Part shown: positions 55,985-64,000 of the stretch, in pieces
How positions within the stretch are numbered: the first letter of the stretch is position 1
How the letters are laid out: every line of letters begins with the position of its first letter
Assembly: GCA_015179045.1 (NCBI GenBank)
Contig: WHUZ01000098.1
Span: 62,001 to 126,000 of the forward strand
Length of the DNA: 64,000 bases
Direction: 5' to 3'
Source: Kalaharituber pfeilii
Taxonomy: Eukaryota > Ascomycota > Pezizomycetes > Pezizales > Pezizaceae
Translations under genes and position numbers: made by a program
Notes under the pieces: generated by a model
What the model saw: the letters and a program-made list of their open reading frames with translations, nothing else
The model's database searches: none
What the model was told of the DNA's origin: nothing

Positions 55985-58900
55985 ATGGATGAACAAGAAC
56001 AGTGCAAGATGCTTAATCCGCTTGGATCACAGCAATTGGATTCGGCGGAGGTGAATTCAATCGAGACCTCATCGATATCGCTGTGGCAAAGATCGCTTCA
56101 GATAGCCCAGAGAAAACTGTCCGAAAAACGTCTACCCCCTCTCGAGATCCACGACATTCCAACTCAATCGGCTAGTGAGATTATTCAATTGACCATAAGG
56201 GATCTACAAACCATCATCCATACTATTCAGCATAACGACAATGCTGTCGCTGTGGGGTGGTTGCAAGCAATCTTGCTCTTGTTTGAAAAGTATACAACCT
56301 TCGTGGATGCTGCAGTTCCTCTTTTACTGCTATATTTGACTTTTTCGAAGGAACCGGCGATAGAATGTGATCCGGGGGTGACCGCCCTTGCTTGGATGGC
56401 TGTCAGAGGTATATTGCAGGCATGTTAGAGAATTTTATATAGTCCATTCGGTACTTTAAAAAAAGGGTATGCTAACCTCCGGCAGGTTGCTCTCAATCAT
56501 TTTGAAGTGGCGAAAAAGCTGGAGACAACTATCGCGGCTATTCTTGACAAAATAGCACTATATCAGTTCTACGACAATATATATAGAGATATATTGGCAT
56601 TAGATGTGCTATCTTTAGTTACGCCGTCTTCTGCTGCAACAATGCACACCCCCCAACAAATTCTGGCATCCTCTTTACCGGAGCTATACGCTGCCATCCT
56701 TATTTTCTCGGTGAAAGCACGCCAATATTTTAATCCCTCCTTCACTAGTAAGACACTACAGATATTTTTTTTTTTTTTTTATATCAATACTCGCATGCCG
56801 CCCTATAGGCTATGGCGAACACTACAGATATACTTTTTGGAATATACCTCATTCTGACTTCGTATTTAGGGATCAGAAAATCGGGGAGTATATGGAGGAC
56901 CTCTGCTGTTGAGTTCCAGCCGTTTATCGATGAGATCTTTGAGAACGAACGGCGTGTTCGGGAGTGTGCAGACATGGCTAAAATGGAAATAAGCATGAGT
57001 CTGTTCTCCCCCGCATATGGAGATGAAGCAATCTAAATGTGGTCTACAGAGGGACTCAGCAACATTGAATCAAAGAAAGTGCAAAGGCTTCTACGAATGC
57101 TATCTCCGCTTGAAGCTTGGAAACAGCATCAGGACGTGTTGCCAAGTCGAGTTGATGGAACAGGAACTTGGTTGCTAGAATATGAAGATTTTCGCCTCTG
57201 GTGTGATTCTACCAATAGTCCAGGTGACTGTATCCTGTGTTGTTTTGGGGGCGTAGGTACTGGTAAAACTGTGTTAAGGTACCTTCTTATACACTCCGGA
57301 GAGGCTTTGATGGCTTTACTAACATCCCACTTATGCATAGTTCTATTGTGATCGAACATCTTCTCCACAAATTCTCAGAGCGAGATAAAGTAGGGATCGC
57401 ATGGTTATATGGGAACTACCGAGACCAAGGCAGCCAAACATTAAATAACATTCTTGGTAGCTTTCTCAAGCAACTTTTAACCGCTGCATCACAAGTTCCA
57501 GATAGAATAACTAGCATCCTCGAATCCATCGAAAAGCAAGGAAAGAGGGTGGACAATTCTGATGTTATACAAATACTGAGGCTCACATTACCCCTGTTCG
57601 ACAGCATATTTGTCTGCATAGATGCGGCAGATGAGTTAGAGCCCCAGACACGGATCAGCCTCCTGAAAGTGATTCAAAGCGAATTTAGTACTGCACGGAT
57701 ATTTCTCACCGGAAGACCACACGTACAATCAGAAATCGATAAATGCCTTGAAATGGAATGCCGGAATGATATCGAAATCATGGCTAATCAAAGTGATATC
57801 AAAAAATGTCTTGTCCATCACCTTGCATTGGATACACATCCCGATGCCATGAATGAGGAGCTGGAAAACGAGATTTTGAGCACCATTCTTAAACGATCTC
57901 AAGGAACGTAAGTGGTAAATCCCTTTCCTCTGTAAAGATATATATCAATTAATTGATTTCAGGTTCCTATTTCCGGCTTTGCATATCCGCACATTACTTG
58001 AGCAGCGCACAATAGCAAAGAGGCGGAAAGCGCTGAAGAAATTGTCCCTGAGTCAGAATAACGTTATAGCATGTATGATTGATCGAGTTATGAACTCGCC
58101 GTCATGTAGTTCTGAGCTGGGCATGCAAGTGCTAATGTGGCTACATCTTGCCGGTCAGTCATTGAAGTTCGATGAACTCCAGCATGCTCTTGCAGTTCAG
58201 CAAGGCGATCTCGATCTAGATAAGGATAACATTCCCTCATTGGAAACTTTGATGGATTGCTGCCTTGGCCTCGCCGTCATCAACTTGGACACATTGACCG
58301 TTCAGTTTGTGCATCACTTATTGGGTGAATATCTCAAGCAACATAGCAAGGCTTATTTCCCTAATGGTCACAGCACTGCGGCAGAGACTTCTTTGACATA
58401 CCTTAACTTTATGGAATTAGCTTCCCCTTGCCCCACAGTCCGTGAACTTCAGCAAAAGAAGTCAGACTTTGCCTTCTTAGACTATGCAGCCTCGAATTGG
58501 GGCTACCATATACGACAGCAGTCCAGTGACACTGCGGCTGAGCTTGCCGGGAAATTACTACGACAGAGTAACAGGCAACCTCATAGTGCTATGGGAGTCT
58601 TGTGTATGTCTTTATCTTCGGTGGAGTCTGAACCTTCACTAGAGAGATTTATGGGAATACATGCGGCCGGTTATTTCGGACTGGAAATAGACATGGATAT
58701 ATTGGGAATTGAGTACGCGGGTTGGGATTCAAAGGACGGGGACGGTCGAACACCACTGTTATATGCGGCTATGGAAGGACATGTGGCCTTGGTGCAGTTG
58801 CTGGTTGACCGTGAGGATGTGGACGCTGACTCGAAGGATAACCATGGCCGGACACCATTGTCATGGGCAGCTGGACGTGGGCACGAGGCTATTGTGCGGC

Positions 58901-59667
58901 TGCTAGTTGAGCGGAAAGATGTAAACGCTAACTCGAAGGATAGTAATGGCCTGTCACCATTGTCGAGGGCAGCTCAATGGGGGTGGGAGGCCATTGTGCA
59001 GTTGCTTGTTAACCGTGACGATGTGAATACTAGCTTGGAGGATAACGATGGCTGGACACCATTGCATTGGGCAGTTCAATCTGGGCACGAGGCCACTGTG
59101 GAGTTGCTTGTTAACCGTGACGATGTGAATGCTGACTCGAAGGATAACAATGGCCGGACACCATTGTCGTGGGCAGCTGGATATGGGAAGGAGGCCATTG
59201 TGCAGCTGCTTGTTGACCGTGACGATGTAAACGCTGACTCGAAGGATAACTATGACTGGACACCATTGTCGTGGGCAGCTAAAGAATGGCGTGAGGCCAT
59301 TGTGCAGTTGCTTGTTGACCGTGACGATGTAAACGCTGACTCGAAGGATAACAACGGCCGGACACCATTGTCCCTGGCAGCAGAATATGGGCGCGACGCC
59401 ATTGTGCAGTTGCTTGTTAACCGTGTCGATGTGAATGCTGACTCGAAGGACAACAATGGCCGGACACCATTATCGTGGGCAGCTGAAAATTGGCATGAGG
59501 ACACTGTGCGCCTGCTCGTTGATTGCGATGATGTTGATATCAATTCGACGGACGATCAAGGTTGGACGCCATTGTCGTGGGCATCGAACTACAGTAGTCA
59601 CTGGTGGAGATACTGGCTACAGGAGAGAATTATTCTGCTATTACATCAGCGTGGTGGTAGTTTCTAG
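55985..59667 (+). CDS. NLR2: NACHT-ankyrin STAND protein, apparently intact
   Basis: Exons are 55985-56419, 56486-56747, 56870-56998, 57050-57278, 57341-57907 and 57963-59667, giving 1108 residues. Intron 1 uses a GC donor (CAG|GCATGT); the others are GT-AG. A GTCTGT...CTACAG intron removes the in-frame TAA at 57034. The N-terminal domain (LWQRSLQIAQRKLSEKRLPP, then ALAWMAVRGILQ|VALNHF) resembles the NACHT_N domain of fungal NWD/STAND proteins and differs from NLR1. NACHT follows, with RMLSPLEAWKQHQDVLPS, Walker A GGVGTGKT and Walker B FVCIDAADELEPQTR, then the WH-like region LMWLHLAGQSLKFDELQHAL and about nine ankyrin units (GRTPLSWAAGRGHEAIVRLL type). The likely role is ligand sensing for nonself recognition or programmed cell death. 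The only TE hit is the LINE scrap in intron 2. Confidence 0.9.
56420..56485 (+). other. GC-AG intron in NLR2
   Basis: CAG|GCATGT...CCGGCAG with a TGCTAACC branch site. A GT donor 11 nt upstream (GTATAT) would cause an immediate frame break, so the GC donor decides the frame. Confidence 0.75.
56766..56818 (-). mobile_element. LINE family A 53-bp scrap in intron 2 of NLR2
   Basis: Target duplication ACACTACAGATAT (56753-56765, 56819-56831). It enlarges a 56-nt intron to 122 nt but leaves the donor GTAAGA, branch TTCTGAC and acceptor TATTTAG untouched. Confidence 0.93.
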
Positions 59668-61470
59668 TCAATCTACGTTTATTTTTGCAGGCTTACTAGT
59701 ATGTTGCTTTACTTAGTGGAAAAGTAAACAAGATCGTTGATTTCCTAATTATATATATTTTTATTTCATTACTCGCATGCCGCCCTAAGGGCTACGGCGA
59801 GTTACTATCTAATCTACTCTTCCTACGCCACATCGCTCCTTCTCCCTCGTCCCCTTTTACTCCGGTTCCCTCAGGAGGTCGATGACCTTCTTCAGCGGGT
59901 CCCCTTCCCCGTCCCCTGCTTTCTTCGGTCTCCTCAACTCCTCCTCCATACGGTCTGAGATCACATCACCAGTACTGTATAATACCTGACCCCCAGGGCA
60001 ATTGCATGCATTTACGTAGTTTTTCAGCGAGACCATCCCTTGCACAAATCCCCCCCTCCTTCCACAACAGTTGCATGTCTGATTAAATCCCCCATTCAGG
60101 TTTACTATCTCGTCTTCTTCTTTTCTTCTGAGTGACCTTTGTAACCATTCTGGTAGGTTTCCTCTGTCTCAGTACCCATTCTATAACCTGTCCCAGGAAG
60201 TGGTGGCAGTATCCTTTCGAATCAGTATATCTGTACCGTCTCACGTTGGCTGATCTCTCTTTTCCTAAATCCTGCCTCAGGTAACATTTAATCTTTTCGC
60301 CTCTAAACTTCAGGCCGTCCTTTAGCACCTGTACGACATTGTCCGATACAAAGAATGATACTGCCCTGTTCCCGTTTCGTGGTGAAACCATGCTGTCTCT
60401 GAGTCTCCTTATGTCCCGATTTGCTATGTCCCCTGGGTTTGCCTCATATAGTTCCCGTTCCGCCCTTGAGATTTATTCCCTGTCCTGTATGTCGAATGTC
60501 TTCAACTCAACTAGACGGCTGTCCCAGTCAACTCTGATGCCTGGATGTTCGTTCTTGTTAATGCCTCTAAGTTTCTCGGCCTCTGTTTTATTCCAACATC
60601 TGCCATAAGAAGTATCCTCTCCCTTGGGAAGTTCTAATCTAAAATGATCCTTCGCACTGTGTAAGGAGCTCCTGGTCCCATATTTTGGTTGATTCTTCCC
60701 CTCAGCCGTTCTATTTCGCCATTTCCATGTTCTATCCTCTCCCATCTTCCTTTCCAATTGCTCGCGTTATACAGTCTTGCCTGCCACAGCTGGTTTCTTA
60801 GTACCATTCCCATTAGCTCTCCTTTCTTTATATTACTTGGGGCCTGAGGGGTCACAATCTTCGGTCCCTTTGGGATGTTTACTGTCTCCCCACTGTGACC
60901 CCCGCTGGCGGCTGTCGTATCATATGTCTTCTTCTCCCCTTCCACCTTGCGCTTCCCGCCTCTTGTCTGTCCCGTCTCTTTTTCTTTCCCCTTCGCCATC
61001 ATCACGCGCTCCGTCTCCGTCGCCTTCTGAGCTGGGGTTGTTTGTGTCCTTTCAGGTATGTCTTGTGGCAGTGGTGGGGCATCTGTTATTGGAATATCGT
61101 TAACTTCTCTCTCGTCCTCTCCGTCCCCAGTGTCCTCGCTGCTCCCTTGTCTCCTCATCTTGTCCTTTCTCTTCTCTTCTAGCCGGGGACTCCTTCTCTT
61201 CTTCTTTGGTAGCTTCCCTCTCTCTTCCTGGCTCCTCTCATCTCGCACACTCGCTTCCTGCTTCATCTTTCTACTTTTCCCCTTCTCTCATACTCTTCCC
61301 CCTCCCCCTTCTCCCTCTCGTATCTGCTCCCGCTTAGCTTCTTCTTCAACTCGTATCAACTCCTCTGGCCACTCTGGTGTAACGACTACTCTGTCCTCCA
61401 TAGTCTTTAGCCTATCGACAACTTGCGCTAGCACCCCTGTTAGGCTCTTCAGTCCTCCCTGTTGGATCTT

Positions 61471-61502
61471 TTTTTTTTTTTTATTTCATTACTCGCGTGC
61501 CG
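61471..61502 (-). mobile_element. LINE family A scrap of 32 bp
   Basis: CCCTGTTGGATCTT is duplicated at 61457-61470 and 61503-61516. Between the copies are only poly-T and half of the terminal hairpin (ATTTCATTACTCGCGTGCCG). It shifts the frame of the ORF1-type element. Confidence 0.9.
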
Positions 61503-61881
61503 CCCTGTTGGATCTTCAGTATGTCCTGTATGCCGTATAGCTGGACTTCGATTTCCTTTGTTAGTTCTTTGATGATCCTGTCTCGCTCCTTTGCTAGTTG
61601 GTTGACGACCGTGTACTTCATTCGTTCCTCAAGCATCTGTATCTAGTGAGCGGCACGAGCCGAGCCAGCTCGAGCCAAGATTATGCTAGTGTTTTTCTTG
61701 ACAGCTCGCTAAAATGCTTAGCCAGTGCAAGGTTTTTTTTTTTTTTTTTTTTTTTATTCACGTAACCCCGCATACAGGCTACCAGCCTATGGCAGGGACC
61801 CTGTGAAAAGGAGTACAGAGGAATAGGCTCAGAGATGTGTGTATTCGATTCTAATGATCAAACAAGAACGGGGCTTCCAGA

Positions 61882-62006
61882 TTTTTTTTTTTTTTTTAAT
61901 TTCATTACTCGCGTGCCGCCCTATGGGCTATGGCGAGGTATATATAAACTGAAGAAAAGAAACTAAATCACTCAATACATGTGTTTCCCGCGTGTCCTTC
62001 GTGATG
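61882..62006 (-). mobile_element. LINE family A 125-bp copy nested in the family B LINE
   Basis: Target duplication CGGGGCTTCCAGA (61869-61881, 62007-62019). It holds both UTR hairpins (CCCGC...GCGGG and CTCGC...GCGAG). Confidence 0.93.
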
Positions 62007-62118
62007 CGGGGCTTCCAGAGCCCATATATATACAAAAACTCTATAACACGAAGTTGCATACAAAACCAGTGAACAGAACAGCTAAGTATTTGGACTGCCT
62101 AATATGGAATACTCCGTC

Positions 62119-62229
62119 CGGAGTGTTTGGGCCATCGCGGATGTTCGGAGTGCTTAGGCCATTGCGGATGTTCGGAGTGCTTAGGCCATCGCGGATGTTC
62201 GGAGTGCTTAGGCCATCGCGGATGTTCGG
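62119..62229. repeat. 27-bp minisatellite, about four units
   Basis: Units built on CGGAGTGCTTAGGCCATCG lie in the 3' UTR of the family B LINE, between the ORF2 stop (62389) and the tail. Confidence 0.85.
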
Positions 62230-62388
62230 ATGTTTTACACACTCGGACTGTTTCGCTCGGACTGTTTCGCGTGTGTTCGGCTCATGGTTTCTAACAGACC
62301 CATATACCCGGGCCAGGTTTGAGACAACTAACTACGGAATCTACATACACCCTTGAGAACCCAGTGCCCTCCGTCCCCCGGTGCCCGG

Positions 62389-63687
62389 CTACCCCAGATC
62401 GAGGCAGGCAAACCAGTACTCGACCGGGTCACCTTCCACGCCTTCTTGCTTCCATCCTTTCTCCTCTAGGTCCTCCCAGGACTGCCAGGTGACATGTGCC
62501 CCGTTTTTGTTCTTCCTCTGGGGCCGCTCCAGTTCTGTGCATCTGAACACCACATGCTCAGCACTCCATGCCTCACGACATGTGCATCGTACCTCCTCGC
62601 CACTGACCATCCTCCTCCACATAGCTCCGCCTTTTCCAGTCCGCAGCCATGTGTAATTTGTGAGTGCTCTCCTGCCCCACTTCACGAATTTGCCCTTCCC
62701 AAACCCTGCACGCTCCCTCTCCTCTTTTCTTTTTCGAACTAACTCTTGACGCAGCCCACCCTCAGTGGCCTGCCCATCATACCTCATGCCCTTGGCCCCC
62801 TCTTTGGCCAACTCATCCGCCTTCTCATTGCCTTCTATCCCCACGTGGGCCTTGACCCATGCCAGCTTCACTGCATCCGCCTTCCTTAGCCTCCGCCGCC
62901 TCTCTGCAATCAGCTCTATCACCCGCGCTAGGTCTGCGGTTCTTGCCTTGCCAGTTTTTCCTGCTTTCTGGACTGCACTGATAGCTGCCTGAGAATCAGC
63001 GAGTAGTAGTACTTTTTCACTGCCATCAACTGCTTCAAGGGCACCCCTCATTCCTGAGACCTCACCGTCCCACACAGTTGCCTTTGTGCCTACCCACCGG
63101 GACCCCTCTGACTCACCTGCTACCACCTGCCTCCAGCGCCATCCGCCACCAACACCGCCTTCCTCACTGCGGCTGCCATCTGTAAAAATAGCCACCGAGT
63201 CACCCTTAGCCTGATTGATGGCCTTTTCCCATTTGGCTGGGGCGTCTTCCTTGCACAACTTGAGGTCAATGACCTCAATGCCTGTCTGTGGTAGGTGTAC
63301 ATCTCGCCCCCAGGACACTCTCTCCTCCTCATTGACCTCGAGAGTGCTGGCAATCTTTCCAGCTACTGACTCAAATCCATCATTTTTGTCTGTAGCATAA
63401 CCCAAGCTAAAGTCTCTCCAGTCCCTCCCCCTTTCACCCTCTCTGTCTGGGTCTGGGGCTACCATTCCAGTGAAGCTTTCCGGCCATAAATCTCCAACTC
63501 CTGTAGGGTCCCTCACTGATCTTAGTGCATATCTTGCTTGGCCTTGATCGAGAATCGTCGTTACACTCTCTACTCCAGCAATGGCCTCGACCTTTACTCT
63601 CGCTGCCCCTCGGACTGCACCAGTGCATTTGCGAAGTGCTTGATACTGCAACTTCTCAAACTCCTCTCTCCACTGCTTCTGGCCTCT
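62389..63687 (-). CDS. LINE ORF2 C-terminal part: RNase H and zinc knuckle (5'-truncated)
   Basis: The open minus-strand frame ends at 62389. Its first residues, up to 63783, come from the MITE and are not native. It begins in the connection region after RT (EEFEKLQYQALRKCTGAVRG, typical of LINE ORF2). RNase H motifs follow: AIFTDGSRSEEGG (D), VWDGEVSGMRGALEAV (E), LLLADSQAAISAV (D) and WVKAHVGIEGNEKADELAKE (H/D). The closing Cys/His knuckle is VRCTCREAWSAEHVVFRC. In a complete element RNase H removes RNA from the cDNA hybrid during target-primed reverse transcription. No stop or shift occurs in this part, so the copy is fairly young. RT and endonuclease are missing. Confidence 0.9.
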   Translation of the reverse strand, partial: RGQKQWREEFEKLQYQALRKCTGAVRGAARVKVEAIAGVESVTTILDQGQARYALRSVRDPTGVGDLWPESFTGMVAPDPDREGERGRDWRDFSLGYATDKNDGFESVAGKIASTLEVNEEERVSWGRDVHLPQTGIEVIDLKLCKEDAPAKWEKAINQAKGDSVAIFTDGSRSEEGGVGGGWRWRQVVAGESEGSRWVGTKATVWDGEVSGMRGALEAVDGSEKVLLLADSQAAISAVQKAGKTGKARTADLARVIELIAERRRRLRKADAVKLAWVKAHVGIEGNEKADELAKEGAKGMRYDGQATEGGLRQELVRKRKEERERAGFGKGKFVKWGRRALTNYTWLRTGKGGAMWRRMVSGEEVRCTCREAWSAEHVVFRCTELERPQRKNKNGAHVTWQSWEDLEEKGWKQEGVEGDPVEYWFACLDLG

Positions 63688-64000
63688 GCCAGTGCAAGGT
63701 TTTATAAACTGTAAATACCTAATATAGTAATAATTAGAGACTTGGAGCTCATTCTGACCTACCAACAACTTCGAAATACACAATTTAGCTGATAGTAGTG
63801 AGAAAGATGAAAATTTAGCTTAGTTTAGTTTAGTTTGTCAATATTATGTATATAATCAATTCAGGCTCGAGCTGAGCTCACTTACTCACGAGCTGGCTCG
63901 AGCTAACCCTCCAGCTCGGCTCGAGCTAGCTCGTGCCGCTCACTATCTGTATCCTCGCCTTTAGCTCGTTCATGTCGTCGCCTGCCGTATTCATGTCTTC

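Larger units (their letters stand above)
61733..63687 (-). mobile_element. LINE family B copy with ORF2 RNase H domain
   Basis: Target duplication GCCAGTGCAAGG (61721-61732, 63688-63699), poly-T and family B tail at the left. It is nearly 2 kb and 5'-truncated inside ORF2. Confidence 0.92.
61644..63945. mobile_element. hAT-like MITE, expanded by a LINE insertion
   Basis: Ends TAGTGAGCGGCACGAGC / GCTCGTGCCGCTCACTA, with 8-bp target duplication TCTGTATC (61636-61643, 63946-63953). It is the same family as 37131-37424, inverted. Without the LINE it is about 330 bp. An 8-bp duplication fits the hAT superfamily. Confidence 0.9.
59758..64000 (-). mobile_element. ORF1-type retroelement of family A (interrupted, runs off the window)
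   Basis: The terminal hairpin and short A-rich tail lie at 59758-59805. Just upstream on the minus strand is a protein region broken into several frames: CNCCGRRGGFVQGMVSLKNY and NACNCPGGQVLYSTGDVISD (two Cys clusters, about 60090-59930), SFFVSDNVVQVLKDGLKFRG (about 60350), LYNASNWKGRWERIEHGNGE (about 60730), a basic segment PKKKRRSPRLEEKRKDK (about 61200), and a coiled-coil-like N-terminal part (VNQLAKERDRIIKELTKEIE at about 61590, continuing at 63954-64000). Coiled coil plus RNA-binding plus Cys-rich regions is an ORF1 layout. The ORF ends ~50 nt before the tail, leaving no room for ORF2. Confidence 0.7.

Noticed and set aside
56999..57049. In-frame TAA in NLR2 at 57034 as a disabling stop
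   Set aside because: A 51-nt GTCTGT...CTACAG intron removes it, at the place where NLR1 also has an intron.

Overview
The window is nuclear DNA of a filamentous fungus, most likely an ascomycete. The signs are short GT-AG introns (51-77 nt) with CTRAY branch sites, fungal STAND (NLR-type) proteins with NACHT and ankyrin domains, an IRG-type GTPase, Tad1/I-like non-LTR retroelements and a Ty1/copia element. A TE-rich Pezizomycetes-type genome (truffles and relatives) would fit, but nothing here fixes the species. Host genes are few and most of the DNA is nested mobile elements.

Layout. 1-9 kb: truncated LINEs, a palindrome-rich repeat, a rotted minus-strand LINE, low-complexity DNA. 9.8-17 kb: a pogo/Tigger-type transposase N-terminal region, two MITEs, a two-exon gene with a WHxHxLDT motif (12.0-13.1 kb) and a two-exon GNAT acetyltransferase (15.9-16.7 kb). 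17.36-22.76 kb: a full copia element with identical LTRs and a 5-bp target duplication, abutting the 3' end of a 418-codon ORF of unknown function (22.8-24.0 kb). 24-28.7 kb: LINE fragments and repeats. 28.7-34.7 kb: an NLR gene broken by a 1.74-kb foldback element with ~0.6-kb arms and by 3' decay. 35-43 kb: repeats, a LINE RNase H relic, a solo copia LTR. 43.1-49.6 kb: an IRG-like GTPase gene split by a 5.47-kb MULE-type element that itself carries an apparently intact pogo/IS630-type transposon and several LINE fragments. 50-55 kb: a LINE with RNase H domain, a second MULE-type element, relics. 56.0-59.7 kb: a second NLR gene, apparently intact, with a LINE scrap confined to one intron. 59.7-64 kb: an ORF1-type retroelement on the minus strand, invaded by a hAT-like MITE, which was invaded by a LINE, which was invaded by another LINE scrap.

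How it fits together. Three probable innate-immunity or self-recognition genes (two NACHT-ankyrin NLRs and one IRG-like GTPase) lie within 31 kb. Each has been hit by a transposon, but only two are disrupted in coding sequence. The transposons are readable as insertions: target-site duplications are visible for more than a dozen, and removing the 5.47-kb and 1.74-kb elements restores continuous reading frames. Two LINE families are recognised by their 3' ends. Family A ends in a hairpin of the form CUCGC-CAUA-GCCC-loop-GGGC-GGCAU-GCGAG; family B ends near CCCTGCCATGGCGAACAGC. Both occur downstream of either ORF2 ends or ORF1-like ends, which suggests ORF1-only partner elements.
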